Assembly (NCBI RefSeq): GCF_024171895.1
Contig: NZ_JAMTCQ010000015.1
Coordinates: forward strand, 124,001-188,000
Direction: 5' to 3'
Length of the DNA stretch: 64,000 nucleotides
Origin: Prauserella halophila
Lineage (GTDB): Bacteria > Actinomycetota > Actinomycetes > Mycobacteriales > Pseudonocardiaceae
In this document: positions 18,291 through 27,671 of the stretch, in pieces
Layout of the letters: each line of letters starts with the position of its first letter
Position numbering within the stretch: the stretch's first letter is position 1
Position numbers and translations under genes: made by a program
The notes under the pieces: model-generated
What the model saw: only the letters and a program-made list of their open reading frames with translations
The model's database searches: none
Told to the model about the DNA's origin: nothing

Positions 18291-19010
18291 ATGACGCGAC
18301 TGCAGGACCCGACGAAGGTCGACGGGGTGGCGCCCGAGTTCATCGCCGACCCCGAGCTGCTCGACGCGGTCAGCCCGTCCGGCGACCGCGGCGGCATCAT
18401 CCTCGGCTCCGGACTGCAGGGCGAGCCGCTGACGGTCTCGGCACTGCGGTCGGTGCCCACGCGCATCGTGGTGGTCGGCGGGCTGTACCTGGCTCGGCAG
18501 GTGGCGATGCGGGCGATGGCCGTCGGTGCGTGGTGCATCGTCGCGACGGGCCGTCCGGCCGCGTGGCACGTGCTGCAGCAGGCCGCCGGCACGCAGCGGG
18601 ACGGCCAGCCCTCGCCGCTGGTGCAGATCCGTAGGCTCTCGCCCGTCGAACTGCCGCGGCCGTCGGAGGACGCGCCGCTGCTGGTGGTCAACGACGGTGG
18701 CCCGACGCCGCAGGACCTGTTCCCGCCACGGTCGCCGTGGCAGACGACGGTGTACGTGCTGCCGTACCTGCACCCGCAGGCCACGGCGGTCGCCAACGGC
18801 GCCGACCTGGTGCTCATGCAGCGGCTGCCCGCGGGTCAGGCCGACCTGGCGGCGCAGATCTGGCGGCTGCCGCAGCAGATGACCCGCCAGCTGACGACCT
18901 TGAAGGACGACCACGTGGTGGCGCTCGGCCGGAACCTGTGGCGCCCGCTCCGCCTCGTCACCACGAGCAAGGAGCAGGCCCTCCTCGGCCCGGTCCGCCG
19001 CGGCGACTGA
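18291..19010 (+). CDS. Unrecognised protein of the ESX-4-type locus
   Basis: A 239-residue soluble protein that I cannot assign to a named family. It follows eccE by 76 bases in the same direction, with a good GGGAGGA site before ATG 18291. It has an alternating strand/helix pattern with short hydrophobic strands (TRIVVVGGLYLARQVAMRAM, LLVVNDGG, TTVYVLPYL), like a Rossmann-type or degenerate P-loop fold without a Walker A motif. There is no signal peptide or membrane helix. Position suggests a cytoplasmic accessory of the secretion system. Confidence 0.8.
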   Translation: MTRLQDPTKVDGVAPEFIADPELLDAVSPSGDRGGIILGSGLQGEPLTVSALRSVPTRIVVVGGLYLARQVAMRAMAVGAWCIVATGRPAAWHVLQQAAGTQRDGQPSPLVQIRRLSPVELPRPSEDAPLLVVNDGGPTPQDLFPPRSPWQTTVYVLPYLHPQATAVANGADLVLMQRLPAGQADLAAQIWRLPQQMTRQLTTLKDDHVVALGRNLWRPLRLVTTSKEQALLGPVRRGD

Positions 19011-19118
19011 CGGCACCCACCGACCGACAGCCCCGTGGGTGCCCCGTGAGCACCTGGCCTGTGGGTACACCTTCGGGGCACTCAACGCCCCAGATCTTCC
19101 CCTCACGCCCCGGAACGA

Positions 19119-19157
19119 CAACCGCCCCTCAGCTTTCCTCGAGCTGAGGGGCGGTTG
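19119..19157. terminator. Bidirectional terminator between the ESX locus and truA
   Basis: Perfect 16-bp stem (19119-19134 with 19142-19157) and 7-base loop. It sits between the rightward ESX operon and leftward truA. A further 12-bp inverted repeat (CACCTTCGGGGC / GCCCCGAAGGTG, about 19070 and 19186) flanks it. Confidence 0.9.
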
Positions 19158-19230
19158 CGCGAAGGGAACAATCGGGGCGCCCAACGCCCCGAAGGTGCCC
19201 TTGGGGGCATTCCCGCTGCGGGCGGGATCG

Positions 19231-20058
19231 TCAGAGGCTGTCGCGGACGTTGCGGGTGTGTGCGGCGCGGGCCGCGAGCTCGCCGTCCGGCGGGTAGTCG
19301 ATCGCCTGCAGCGTCAGTCCGTGGGCGGGTGCGACGGAGCTGCCACGCACCCGGCTCTCGAGCACGCGGCGCGGCCAGTCGACGTCCCGCCTGCCGTCGC
19401 CGGCCATCAGCACCGCACCGACGAGACTGCGGACCATGGAGTGGCAGAACGCATCGGCCGACACGTCGGCGTGCAGGTCGTACTCACCCACGCGGCGCCA
19501 CGTGAACCGCTGCAGCTCCCTCACCGTCGTCGCGCCCTCGCGCTGCTTGCAGTACGCGGCGAAGTCCTGCAGCCCCAGCAGCTCCTGGGACGCCTCCTGC
19601 AGCACGTCGACGTCCAGCGGGCGGTGCCACGCCAGCGTGTCCTTCCGGCGCAGCGGATCGACACCCCAGGGTGCATCGGAAACCCGGTAGCGGTAATGCC
19701 TGCGCACGGCGGAGAACCGGGCGTCGAATCCGTCCGCGGCGACGGATGCCGCGAGCACGCGCACGTCCGCAGGCAGCAGTCGATTCCACCGGTGCCGCAT
19801 GCGGTCCAGGTCCGGGAGCCCGCGGTCGTCGACCGTCAGCCTGCGCGACGTCGGCTGCCCGTCGTAGGGCGCGACGTCGACGTGCACGACCTGCCGCGCC
19901 GCGTGCACCCCGGCATCCGTACGGCCCGCGACGACCACGGACCCCGGCACCGACGCGCCGGGCGGCTGTGTCGCGAGCGCATCCTCCAGCGACCCCTGCA
20001 CGGTGCGCCTACCGGGCTGCCTGGCCCAGCCGGAGAAGTCCGTGCCGTCGTAGGTCAC
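19231..20058 (-). CDS. truA: tRNA pseudouridine(38-40) synthase TruA
   Basis: Isomerises uridines 38-40 in tRNA anticodon stems. The visible protein has the nucleophile motif GRTDAGVHA (Asp about 48) and the family N-terminal strand and turn ([13 protein letters not shown]). The listed start is the first standard codon, GTG at 20058, which cuts the first strand. The preceding in-frame codons read VRLRLE, matching the family, yet no ATG, GTG or TTG lies upstream in frame. GGGGAGG at 20086-20092 would suit a non-canonical start near 20070-20076. The rplQ terminator overlaps this zone. Confidence 0.92.
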   Translation of the reverse strand: MTYDGTDFSGWARQPGRRTVQGSLEDALATQPPGASVPGSVVVAGRTDAGVHAARQVVHVDVAPYDGQPTSRRLTVDDRGLPDLDRMRHRWNRLLPADVRVLAASVAADGFDARFSAVRRHYRYRVSDAPWGVDPLRRKDTLAWHRPLDVDVLQEASQELLGLQDFAAYCKQREGATTVRELQRFTWRRVGEYDLHADVSADAFCHSMVRSLVGAVLMAGDGRRDVDWPRRVLESRVRGSSVAPAHGLTLQAIDYPPDGELAARAAHTRNVRDSL

Positions 20059-20071
20059 CTCGAGGCGCAGA

Positions 20072-20114
20072 CGAACGAGCCCGCCCTCCCCAGTGGGAAC
20101 GGCGGGCTCGTTCG
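20072..20114 (-). terminator. Hairpin terminator after rplQ, abutting truA
   Basis: Perfect 14-bp stem (20072-20085 with 20101-20114) around a 15-base loop, 16 bases after the rplQ stop. Its far arm ends only 13 bases before the truA GTG, and the loop holds the likely truA ribosome binding site. It could act as an attenuator for truA. Confidence 0.8.
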
Positions 20115-20129
20115 ATGCGTGGCTGCCTG

Positions 20130-20687
20130 TCAGGCCTCGTCCTTCTTCTCGGACTCGGTCTTCTCGGCCTCGGCGGCCGGGCTGTCGGCCGAGTCGGCGG
20201 AATCGGCCGAGTCGGCGCTGTCCGCGGAGTCCGCGCTGTCGGCGCTCTCTGCGGACTCGGCTTCGGCGGCGGCCGGCTCGTCCTTGGCGAACTTCGTGCC
20301 GCGAGCCTTCTCGGCCTCCGACGTCACGGTCTTCTCCGCCACCAGCTCGACGACCGCCATCGGGGCGTTGTCGCCCTTGCGCGGCAGCGTCTTGGTGATG
20401 CGGAGATAACCACCGTTGCGGTCGGCGAAGTGCGGGCCGATCTCGGCGAGCAGCTTGTGCACGACGTCCTTGTTGCGGACGGTCCGCATGATCTGACGCC
20501 GGTTGTGCACGTCGCCGCGCTTGGCCTTCGTGATCAGCTTTTCCGCGAGCGGCCGGACACGCCTGGCCTTGGCCTCGGTGGTGGTGATCTTGCCGTGCTC
20601 GAACAGCGACGTGGCCAGGTTCGCCAGCATCAGCCGCTCATGCGACGGCGATCCACCGAGACGGCGTCCCTTGGTGGGGGTGGGCAT
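20130..20687 (-). CDS. rplQ: 50S ribosomal protein L17
   Basis: Large-subunit protein near the exit tunnel. Residues 1-118 are canonical L17 ([20 protein letters not shown], then [23 protein letters not shown]). The protein is extended to 185 residues by an acidic low-complexity tail of repeated Ser-Ala-Asp units ending [11 protein letters not shown]. It lies 70 bases after rpoA at the end of the alpha operon. Confidence 0.97.
   Translation of the reverse strand: MPTPTKGRRLGGSPSHERLMLANLATSLFEHGKITTTEAKARRVRPLAEKLITKAKRGDVHNRRQIMRTVRNKDVVHKLLAEIGPHFADRNGGYLRITKTLPRKGDNAPMAVVELVAEKTVTSEAEKARGTKFAKDEPAAAEAESAESADSADSADSADSADSADSADSPAAEAEKTESEKKDEA
20180..20265. repeat. Ser-Ala-Asp coding tandem repeat in rplQ
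   Basis: Degenerate 9-base units encode about seven consecutive SAD/SAE tripeptides in the C-terminal tail of L17. The units vary at third positions. Confidence 0.8.
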
Positions 20688-20757
20688 CGGTTCTCCTCGT
20701 TAGCTTCTCAGCCGCGAGACCCGGTGGCCGGCGCAGGCCGGCCACCGTCGTCGGGTC

Positions 20758-21837
20758 CTACAGCTGTTCCGTCTCTGCGTAGTCCTGGCCATCGTCGTGG
20801 CCGTCGTCGGACAGACCCTCGGGGACGCCGACGGACATGTCGTCGCCCCAGCCCTCACCGTCGTCGTAATTGGCGGCCGCGGTCGTCGGGTCGAACCCGG
20901 GCGGGCTGTCCTTGAGCGCGAGGCCGAGGCCGACGAGCTTCATCTTCACCTCGTCGATCGACTTCGCACCGAAGTTGCGGATGTCGAGCAGGTCGGCCTC
21001 GCTGCGCGAGACCAGCTCGCCGACCGTGTGAATTCCCTCGCGCTTGAGGCAGTTGTAGGACCGCACCGTCAGGTCCAGGTCCTCGATCGGCATCGCGTAG
21101 GCGGCGATGGTGTCCGCCTCCTGCGGCGACGGGCCGATCTCGATGCCCTCCGCGTCGATGTTCAGCTCCCGGGCGAGGCCGAACAGCTCGACGAGCGTCC
21201 GGCCCGCCGACGCCACGGCGTCCCGCGGCGTCATCGACGGCTTCGTCTCCACGTCCAGGATCAGCTTGTCGAAGTCGGTCCGCTGTTCGACACGCGTGGC
21301 CTCGACCTTGTACGTCACCTTCAGCACCGGCGAGTAGATCGAGTCGACCGGAATCCGGCCGATCTCGGCACCCGCCTGCTTGTTCTGCAGCGCAGGCACG
21401 TAGCCACGGCCACGCTCGACGACGAGCTCGACCTCGAGCTTGCCCTTGTCGTTGAGCCAGCCGATGTGCAGATCCGGGTTGTGCACGGTCACGCCGGCCG
21501 GCGGCACGATGTCCGCCGCGGTGACCTCGCCCGGGCCCTGCTTGCGCAGGTACATGGTGACGGGCTCGTCCTCCTCGGAGGACACCACGAGCTCCTTGAG
21601 GTTCAGGATGATCTCGGTGACGTCCTCCTTCACCCCCGGCACGGTGGTGAACTCGTGCAGAACGCCGTCGATGCGGATGCTCGTGATCGCAGCACCCGGG
21701 ATCGACGACAGCAACGTACGCCGGAGCGAGTTGCCGAGCGTGTAGCCGAAGCCCGGCTCGAGCGGCTCGATGGTGAACCGGGACCGGGTCTCGTTGACCG
21801 TCTCTTCGCCGAGAGCCGGTCGCTGGGAAATCAGCAC
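20758..21837 (-). CDS. rpoA: DNA-directed RNA polymerase subunit alpha
   Basis: Assembles the polymerase core and contacts upstream promoter elements and activators. The 359-residue protein has an N-terminal dimerisation domain ([42 protein letters not shown]) and a C-terminal domain with the helix-hairpin-helix block [29 protein letters not shown], then an acidic tail. The GTG start at 21837 has AAAGGACAAGGA upstream and matches family N-termini; the in-frame ATG 33 bases earlier is not needed. Confidence 0.97.
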   Translation of the reverse strand: MLISQRPALGEETVNETRSRFTIEPLEPGFGYTLGNSLRRTLLSSIPGAAITSIRIDGVLHEFTTVPGVKEDVTEIILNLKELVVSSEEDEPVTMYLRKQGPGEVTAADIVPPAGVTVHNPDLHIGWLNDKGKLEVELVVERGRGYVPALQNKQAGAEIGRIPVDSIYSPVLKVTYKVEATRVEQRTDFDKLILDVETKPSMTPRDAVASAGRTLVELFGLARELNIDAEGIEIGPSPQEADTIAAYAMPIEDLDLTVRSYNCLKREGIHTVGELVSRSEADLLDIRNFGAKSIDEVKMKLVGLGLALKDSPPGFDPTTAAANYDDGEGWGDDMSVGVPEGLSDDGHDDGQDYAETEQL

Positions 21838-21928
21838 TGTTCCTTGTCCTTTCCTGCCGACGCCCGCCATATGACGTCGAAAGGGATGGCGGAGCGGCGG
21901 CGCGGATCCGCCGCGCCGCCGCCGGCGA

Positions 21929-22534
21929 TCACTTCGAGTAGTACTCGACGATCAGCTGTTCCTGCACGGGAATCTCGATCTGCGCCCGCTCCGGGAGCTG
22001 GTGCACGAGAATCCGCAGCGTCGAGGGCACGACCTGCAGCCAACCCGGGATCGGACGCTCGCCCATCGCTTCCTTGGCTGCCACGAACGGCAGCATCTTC
22101 GCCGACCGCGGCCGCACGTCGATGATGTCGAACTTGGACACCCGGTAGCTCGGCACGTTCACGTTCTTGCCGTTGACCGTGAAGTGGCCGTGGCCGACGA
22201 GCTGACGGGCCTGGCGGCGCGTACGGGCGATACCCGCGCGGTACACGACGTTGTCCAGCCGCGACTCGCAGATCTGCAGTAGGTTCTCGCCGGTCTTGCC
22301 GGAACGCCGTGCGGCTTCCTCGTAGTACCGGCGGAACTGGCGCTCGAGCACGCCGTAGGTGTGGCGGGCCTTCTGCTTCTCCTGCAGCTGAAGCAGGTAC
22401 TCGCTCTCCTTGACCCGGCCGCGGCCGTGCTGGCCCGGCGGGTAGGGACGACGTTCAAAGGCCTGGTCGCCGCCGATGAGGTCGGTCTTGAGGCGACGCG
22501 ACAGACGCGTCGCGGGGCCGGTGTAACGAGCCAT
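21929..22534 (-). CDS. rpsD: 30S ribosomal protein S4
   Basis: Primary 16S rRNA-binding assembly protein of 201 residues. It starts [19 protein letters not shown] and has the S4 RNA-binding domain ([34 protein letters not shown]). N-terminal zinc cysteines are absent. It lies in the alpha operon between rpsK and rpoA, with 91 bases to rpoA. Confidence 0.98.
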   Translation of the reverse strand: MARYTGPATRLSRRLKTDLIGGDQAFERRPYPPGQHGRGRVKESEYLLQLQEKQKARHTYGVLERQFRRYYEEAARRSGKTGENLLQICESRLDNVVYRAGIARTRRQARQLVGHGHFTVNGKNVNVPSYRVSKFDIIDVRPRSAKMLPFVAAKEAMGERPIPGWLQVVPSTLRILVHQLPERAQIEIPVQEQLIVEYYSK

Positions 22535-22557
22535 TTGTGTCTACTCCTCCCCGTTCC

Positions 22558-22956
22558 TCAGACCCGACGACGCTTCGGCGGGCGGCAGCCGTTGTGCGGC
22601 TGCGGGGTCACGTCCTGGATGGTGCCGACCTCGAGGCCGGCGGCCTGCAGCGAACGGATCGCGGTCTCACGGCCCGAACCCGGGCCCTTCACGAACACGT
22701 CGACCTTCTTCATGCCGTGTTCGGCGGCCTTGCGGGCCGCGTTCTCGGCGGCCATCTGGGCGGCGAACGGCGTGGACTTACGCGAGCCCTTGAAGCCGAC
22801 GTGACCGGACGAAGCCCACGAGATCACAGCACCGTCCGGATCGGTGATCGAAATGATCGTGTTGTTGAACGTGCTCTTGATGTGAGCATGCCCGTGGGCA
22901 ACATTTTTCTTCTCTTTGCGACGCACCTTCTTGGCGCCGCCACTGCGGGGTGGCAT
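22558..22956 (-). CDS. rpsK: 30S ribosomal protein S11
   Basis: Platform protein of 132 residues. ATG 22956 gives [19 protein letters not shown]; the family core follows ([30 protein letters not shown]) with the usual C-terminus [17 protein letters not shown] precedes the start. It is 16 bases after the small 63-codon gene and 23 before rpsD. Confidence 0.98.
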   Translation of the reverse strand: MPPRSGGAKKVRRKEKKNVAHGHAHIKSTFNNTIISITDPDGAVISWASSGHVGFKGSRKSTPFAAQMAAENAARKAAEHGMKKVDVFVKGPGSGRETAIRSLQAAGLEVGTIQDVTPQPHNGCRPPKRRRV

Positions 22957-22972
22957 TCGGGTGATCTCCTCG

Positions 22973-23164
22973 TTAGCGCGAGTGCTTCTCGTCGGCGGCC
23001 GCGGCGGCTTCCTGCTGCCCGCGCCGGATGATCGTCCCGGCGTCGGAGTACAGCTCGCGCAGCGCCATCGGACGGGCGTACAGCGACTTCGGCGACGTCG
23101 CGTGGTTGGTGCGCGAGCCGGCGCCCGCACGCATCGCACGCCGCTTGGTCCGTACGACGGCCAT
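22973..23164 (-). CDS. Unrecognised basic 63-residue protein between rpsM and rpsK
   Basis: A small gene not expected in this operon. Its ATG overlaps the rpsM stop (TGATG), implying translational coupling, and its TAA lies 16 bases before rpsK. Third codon positions are about 92% G+C and second positions about 60%, a real coding pattern for this genome. The product starts [21 protein letters not shown], is strongly basic at the N-terminus (net charge about +8), has a central [16 protein letters not shown] segment and an Ala-rich acidic tail ending ADEKHSR. There is no membrane helix or cysteine. I recognise no family. A ribosome-associated role is inference from location and charge. Confidence 0.65.
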   Translation of the reverse strand: MAVVRTKRRAMRAGAGSRTNHATSPKSLYARPMALRELYSDAGTIIRRGQQEAAAAADEKHSR

Positions 23165-23541
23165 CAGCGGCCTGCCTTCTTCTTGCCGGCGACCGTCTTC
23201 TTCGGGCCCTTGCGCGTACGCGCGTTGGTCTTGGTGCGCTGGCCGCGGACCGGCAGCCCACGGCGCCAGCGGAGACCCTCGTAGCACCCGATCTCGATCT
23301 TCCGACGGATGTCGGCGTTCACCTCGCGGCGGAGGTCACCCTCGACCCTGAAGTTCTCTTCGATGTGGTCACGCAGCTTCACCAGGTCGTCGTCGCCGAG
23401 GTCCTTGACCCGGGTGTCCGGGTTCAGTTCCGTCGCGACGGCGATCTGCGTGGCGCTGGTACGGCCGATGCCGTAGATGTAGGTCAGCGCGATCTCCAGC
23501 CGCTTGTCGCGGGGGAGATCGACGCCAGCGAGTCGTGCCAT
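23164..23541 (-). CDS. rpsM: 30S ribosomal protein S13
   Basis: Head protein contacting the A/P-site tRNA and the 50S subunit. 125 residues: [21 protein letters not shown], the helix-two-turn-helix region YGIGRTSA, and the basic C-terminal tail [27 protein letters not shown]-type sequence. Its stop codon overlaps the start of the 63-codon gene. A 338-base repeat-bearing spacer separates it from rpmJ. Confidence 0.98.
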   Translation of the reverse strand: MARLAGVDLPRDKRLEIALTYIYGIGRTSATQIAVATELNPDTRVKDLGDDDLVKLRDHIEENFRVEGDLRREVNADIRRKIEIGCYEGLRWRRGLPVRGQRTKTNARTRKGPKKTVAGKKKAGR

Positions 23542-23712
23542 TGGCGCTCGTGCTCCTTCGTTTCGTCTTCAGGTCTGCTCCCCGACCACTTCCGGGACGA
23601 CTCGCGTCTCCACCCGCTCTCGCGGGCGGTGTCCCGGCCCCGGCCTGAAGTCCGGGGGTAGGCCCTGTCCGGTGTGTCACCGGTCAGAGCAGGTTCGGGG
23701 AGGCTCTAGTTC

Positions 23713-23848
23713 TCACAGTGCGCTGTTCTCACGGTGCTCTGCTGTCACGGTGCACTGCTGTCACGGTGCTCTGTTGTCACAGTGGTGTCACAGTGCTCGT
23801 GGTTGTCACAGTGCTCGTGTGAGGTGCCAGTGCTCTGGTGTCACAGTG
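23713..23848. repeat. Eight TCAC(A/G)GTG units in the rpmJ-rpsM spacer
   Basis: TCAC-A/G-GTG occurs at 23713, 23729, 23745, 23761, 23777, 23788, 23806 and 23841. The first five are exactly 16 bases apart. Each contains the near-palindrome CACnGTG. The array fills much of the non-coding interval 23542-23879 inside the alpha operon; the rest of that interval (23542-23712) shows no gene. Confidence 0.85.
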
Positions 23849-23879
23849 TCAGGTCACTGTCGACAAGTGGACGAGCTGC

Positions 23880-23993
23880 TCAGCCCTGCCGCTGCTTGTG
23901 CCGCAGGTTGTCGCAGATCACCATGATCCGGCCGTGCCGCCGGACCACCTGGCACTTGTCGCAGATTCGCTTGACGCTCGGCTTGACCTTCAC
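23880..23993 (-). CDS. rpmJ: 50S ribosomal protein L36
   Basis: The smallest ribosomal protein, 37 residues: [20 protein letters not shown], then [17 protein letters not shown]. The four zinc ligands Cys11, Cys14, Cys27 and His32 are intact, so this is the zinc-dependent (C+) form. The GTG start at 23993 follows an AGGAG that is unusually close. It lies in the usual infA-rpmJ-rpsM order. Confidence 0.97.
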   Translation of the reverse strand: MKVKPSVKRICDKCQVVRRHGRIMVICDNLRHKQRQG

Positions 23994-24072
23994 GTCTCCT
24001 GCTTTCGTCGTGTCGAATAACCGTGTGCCCTACCGGGGAGGACACCTCAGGCATCCGCCACGCCCTCCGTGA

Positions 24073-24294
24073 TCACTTGTAGCGGTAGACGATGCGACCA
24101 CGAGACAGATCGTAGGGCGACAGCTCCACAACCACCTTGTCCTCAGGCAGGATGCGGATGTAGTGCTGCCGCATCTTGCCGCTGATGTGGGCCAGGACCT
24201 TGTGGCCGTTCTCCAACTCGACACGAAACATCGCGTTGGGGAGCGGCTCGATCACGCGACCCTCTACCTCGATGGCCCCGTCTTTCTTCGCCAT
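24073..24294 (-). CDS. infA: Translation initiation factor IF-1
   Basis: 73-residue OB-fold protein that blocks the 30S A site during initiation. The sequence is canonical: [40 protein letters not shown], ending GRIVYRYK. It opens the infA-rpmJ-rpsM cluster 79 bases before rpmJ. The 383-base spacer upstream probably holds its promoter. Confidence 0.98.
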   Translation of the reverse strand: MAKKDGAIEVEGRVIEPLPNAMFRVELENGHKVLAHISGKMRQHYIRILPEDKVVVELSPYDLSRGRIVYRYK

Positions 24295-24560
24295 GTACTC
24301 CGCAATTCGTGATTGGTTGAGCGATGGTGCTTACCTGGACTGACGCGCGCTCCACCGGCGTCCGAACACGTCGAGTGGCCGGAAGGATCCCGAAATCGGA
24401 AATCCGCGTCCGCCCGCTCGGGTGTCGGAGAACAGCATGGAAGGCACGCCAGCAGTAGAGTCTACCCACCTCGTGTCACGGCTCCCAAACCGGGGCCAGT
24501 TGTGATAGGTGCGGCGCGTGCGCGCTACGTGACCGGGCCTACCCGATCCGGACGGTCACC

Positions 24561-24656
24561 GTCCTGGTCGCCACGCTGTCCTGGTCGCCACGCTGTCCTG
24601 GTCGCCACGCTGTCCTGGTCGCCACGCTGTCCCGGTCGCCACGCTGTCCCGATCGA
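24561..24656. repeat. Five tandem 17-bp repeats upstream of infA
   Basis: Units at 24561, 24578, 24595, 24612 and 24629 (GTCCTGGTCGCCACGCT; the fifth has C for T at position 5), with a partial sixth. The first four are identical. They lie just after the map stop in the 24295-24677 spacer, which otherwise shows no gene. Near identity suggests a recent expansion. Confidence 0.92.
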
Positions 24657-24677
24657 TCACACCGTCCGGTGAACCGG

Positions 24678-25511
24678 TCACGCGGCCGACGCGTCCTCCG
24701 GAGCCGTGAGCACCCACGGGCCGTCGGCGGTGACCGCCACGGTGTGTTCCCAGTGCGCCGCGCGGGAACCGTCGTCGGTGATGACGGTCCAGCCGTCGTC
24801 GAGCTCCACCGTCTCGCCGGATCCGCCGGTCAGCATCGGTTCGATCGCCAGAGTCACCCCGGGGCGCAGCTCCGGGCCCCTGCCCGGCTTGCCGAGGTTC
24901 GGCAGGAACGGCTCCATGTGCATTTCACGGCCGATGCCGTGTCCGCCGTACTCCTCGATCATCCCGTACTCGACGCCGTCGTCACCGGTCCGGCGCAGGG
25001 CTTCCATCTCGATGGCGTGCGAGATGTCGGTGAGCCGCGCGCCCGGCAGCGCCGCGTCGATCCCGGCCTCCATCGTCGACCTCGTCGCCGCCGACAGCTT
25101 CCGGTCGGGCTCGCTCACCTCGCCCACGGAGATGGTCACGGCCGAATCGCCGTGCCAGCCCTCGAGGATGGCGCCGCAGTCGACCGACAGCAGGTCACCG
25201 TCCGCGAGGACCAGCTCCGACGACGGGATGCCGTGCACGATCTGGTCGTTCACCGACGCGCAGATCGAACCGGGAAAACCGTAGTAGCCCTTGAACGAGG
25301 GCACCGCATCGGCATCCCTGATCAGCTGCTCGGCCAGAGCGTCCAGTTCGAGCGTGCTCACGCCCGGCTTGGCGGCCGCGGTGACGGTCGCGAGAGTGCG
25401 CGAGACGATGAGACCCGCCGCACGCATGGCCTCCAGCTCGCCACGTGACTTCGCTTCGATCGAACCGCCGCGGCGCATCCACCGCGGCATCCTCAGGCCG
25501 AGCAGGTTCAC
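24678..25511 (-). CDS. map: Type I methionine aminopeptidase
   Basis: Removes the initiator methionine from nascent proteins. 277 residues with the five metal ligands visible: Asp in VDCGA, Asp in HGDSA, His in GGHGIG, Glu in AIEPM and Glu in WEHT. There is no N-terminal zinc-finger extension. The GTG start at 25511 overlaps the adk stop (GTGA), so translation is coupled in the secY-adk-map operon. Confidence 0.97.
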   Translation of the reverse strand: MNLLGLRMPRWMRRGGSIEAKSRGELEAMRAAGLIVSRTLATVTAAAKPGVSTLELDALAEQLIRDADAVPSFKGYYGFPGSICASVNDQIVHGIPSSELVLADGDLLSVDCGAILEGWHGDSAVTISVGEVSEPDRKLSAATRSTMEAGIDAALPGARLTDISHAIEMEALRRTGDDGVEYGMIEEYGGHGIGREMHMEPFLPNLGKPGRGPELRPGVTLAIEPMLTGGSGETVELDDGWTVITDDGSRAAHWEHTVAVTADGPWVLTAPEDASAA

Positions 25512-26062
25512 GAGCTCTTGCCGAGCGCGTCCAGCACACGCTGAGAGACCTCGTCGACCTCGCCGATGCCGTCCACGGTCACCACGATGTCGGCGTAGTA
25601 CTCGAGCAACGGCGCCGTCTCCTGCCGGTAGACCTCCTGGCGACGGCGGATGACCTCTTCGGTGTCGTCACTGCGGCCGCGGGACAGCAGCCGCTCGACC
25701 AGCTCGTCGTCGCTCACCTTCAGCTCGATCACGCCATCGAGGCCCGTGTTCTGCGCACCGAGCATGTCGCCCAGTACCTCGGCCTGCTTCGTGTTGCGCG
25801 GGAACCCGTCCAGCAGGAAACCGGCCTTCGCGTCCGGCTCCTGCAGCCGCTCGCGCACCATCTCGTTGGTCACCGAGTCGGGGACGAGCTCGCCGGCGTC
25901 CATGTACCGCTTCGCCTCGAGGCCCAGCGGCGTCTCGTTGCCGACATTGGCGCGAAACAGATCGCCTGTCGAAATGTGCGGAACGCCCAGTCGCTCGGAG
26001 AGAGAGACCGCCTGCGTCCCCTTGCCCGCTCCGGGAGGACCCACAAGGAGCACACGCGTCAT
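25508..26062 (-). CDS. adk: Adenylate kinase
   Basis: Interconverts ATP+AMP and 2 ADP. 184 residues, the short-LID form without zinc cysteines usual in actinobacteria. The P-loop is [10 protein letters not shown] near residue 8; the AMP-binding GFPRN motif and the LID Arg-rich segment ([14 protein letters not shown]) are present. It overlaps both secY and map by four bases, so secY-adk-map is one unit. Confidence 0.97.
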   Translation of the reverse strand: MTRVLLVGPPGAGKGTQAVSLSERLGVPHISTGDLFRANVGNETPLGLEAKRYMDAGELVPDSVTNEMVRERLQEPDAKAGFLLDGFPRNTKQAEVLGDMLGAQNTGLDGVIELKVSDDELVERLLSRGRSDDTEEVIRRRQEVYRQETAPLLEYYADIVVTVDGIGEVDEVSQRVLDALGKSS

Positions 26063-27366
26063 CGGAGGAACCCTTCGTAGTTGCGCTGCATGAGCTGGCT
26101 TTCGATCTGCTTCACCGTGTCGAGTCCGACACCGACCATGATCAGAACCGCGGTGCCGCCGAGCGGGAAGTTCTGGTTCTGGCCTTCGCCGGTGAGGGAC
26201 AGGAAGAAGTTCGGCAGGATTGCCACGATGCCAAGGTAGATCGATCCGGGCAACGTGATCCTGCTCAGCACGAAGCGCAAGTACTCGGCGGTCGGCCTGC
26301 CCGGACGGATACCGGGGATGAAGCCGCCGAACTTCTTCATCTCCTCGGCGCGATCGTCAACGTTGAAGGTGATCGTGATGTAGAAGTACGTGAAGAAGAT
26401 GATCAGGGCGAAGTACAGCAGCATGTGCAGCCAGCTGCTCTGATCACTCAGGTACGTCTGGATGAACTGCGTGAAGCCCGACGGATTCTGCGGATCCCCG
26501 GTGAGATTCACCAGCAGGTCCGGCAGGTACAGCAGCGACGAGCCGAAGATCACCGGAATGACACCGGCCTGGTTGACCTTGATCGGCAGGTACGTCGACG
26601 TACCCCCGTACATCCGCCTGCCGACCATGCGCTTGGCGTACTGCACCGGAATGCGGCGCTGACCCTGTTCGACGAAGACGACGCTCGCGATGATCACCAG
26701 CGCCAGCAGGCAGACGAACGCGAACACGACCGGCGTGTTCTGGTTCAGGATGTTGGCACCCTCGGCCGGGATCTGCGCCGCGATGTTCAGGAAGATCAGC
26801 AGCGACATACCGTTGCCGACACCGCGTTCGGTGATCAGCTCGCCGAGCCACATCATCATGGCCGTACCGGCCGTCATGGTCAGGACGGTGATGGCCAATG
26901 TGGCGACGCCGCCGTCCGGGAAGATCGATTCCGTGCAGTTCGGGAACATCCCGCCGCGCTCGGCCAGCGCGATCACGCCGGTCGCCTGCAGGATCGCCAG
27001 CGCGATCGTCAGGTAGCGCGTGTACTGCGTCAGCTTGCCCTGACCGGACTGGCCCTCCTTCTTCAGCTCTTCGAAGTGCGGGATGACCACCGTGAGCAAC
27101 TGCACGATGATGCTCGCCGTGATGTACGGCATGATGCCCGTCGCGAAGACGGAGAGCTGCAGGAGCGCGCCGCCGCTGAACAGATTCAGCAGCGTGAAGA
27201 AACTCTGACCCTCGACCTGCGCCTGACAAGCCTGAACGCTGTTGTACGAGACGCCAGGCGCTGGAATGACCGCCCCGAGCCGGTACACGGCCACGATCAT
27301 CAACGTGAACAGGATCTTCTTGCGCAGGTCCGGCGTGGCAAGAGCCGAGCGGAAGGCGCTGAGCAC
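26059..27366 (-). CDS. secY: Protein translocase subunit SecY
   Basis: Channel-forming subunit of the Sec translocon. 435 residues with ten membrane helices; plug and lateral-gate regions follow the family ([26 protein letters not shown]-like [11 protein letters not shown]). The GTG start at 27366 is preceded by AGGAGGTCC. Unlike the usual spc arrangement, a terminator and a 358-base spacer separate it from rplO, so it probably has its own promoter. Confidence 0.97.
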   Translation of the reverse strand: MLSAFRSALATPDLRKKILFTLMIVAVYRLGAVIPAPGVSYNSVQACQAQVEGQSFFTLLNLFSGGALLQLSVFATGIMPYITASIIVQLLTVVIPHFEELKKEGQSGQGKLTQYTRYLTIALAILQATGVIALAERGGMFPNCTESIFPDGGVATLAITVLTMTAGTAMMMWLGELITERGVGNGMSLLIFLNIAAQIPAEGANILNQNTPVVFAFVCLLALVIIASVVFVEQGQRRIPVQYAKRMVGRRMYGGTSTYLPIKVNQAGVIPVIFGSSLLYLPDLLVNLTGDPQNPSGFTQFIQTYLSDQSSWLHMLLYFALIIFFTYFYITITFNVDDRAEEMKKFGGFIPGIRPGRPTAEYLRFVLSRITLPGSIYLGIVAILPNFFLSLTGEGQNQNFPLGGTAVLIMVGVGLDTVKQIESQLMQRNYEGFLR

Positions 27367-27671
27367 GCGGGGGACCTCCTCGACGTCGCCGGCGGATTCC
27401 GGCGATCGGCTTGGCCGGCGGTCTCGGAACGCCGGCGGGACGACTCGCTTCGCTGGCAGGCTGGCCAGCCGGACGCTTGGAAGACAGAGGACGTCCCCAG
27501 GCGCCTCGACGACTCTAACAGCCGCTCAGAGTGGCGATTCAGCGAGTTGCCGAACCGACCGCAGGCTACCTACGGAAGTCGCCCTGCTGCCCGCGGGCCG
27601 CCCGGGAAGCGACGAACGCCACTCCCCCGGGCCGCAACCGGCGAGGTGCCCGCACCGGGCCGGCACACACG
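27367..27671. other. Spacer upstream of secY
   Basis: A 305-base non-coding region between the rplO terminator and secY. It should contain the promoter of secY-adk-map. No small gene or clear promoter hexamers were found. Confidence 0.5.

Noticed and set aside
24561-24656. Regular 17-bp repeats as a CRISPR array
   Set aside because: Units are directly adjacent with no unique spacers, and no cas genes are present.
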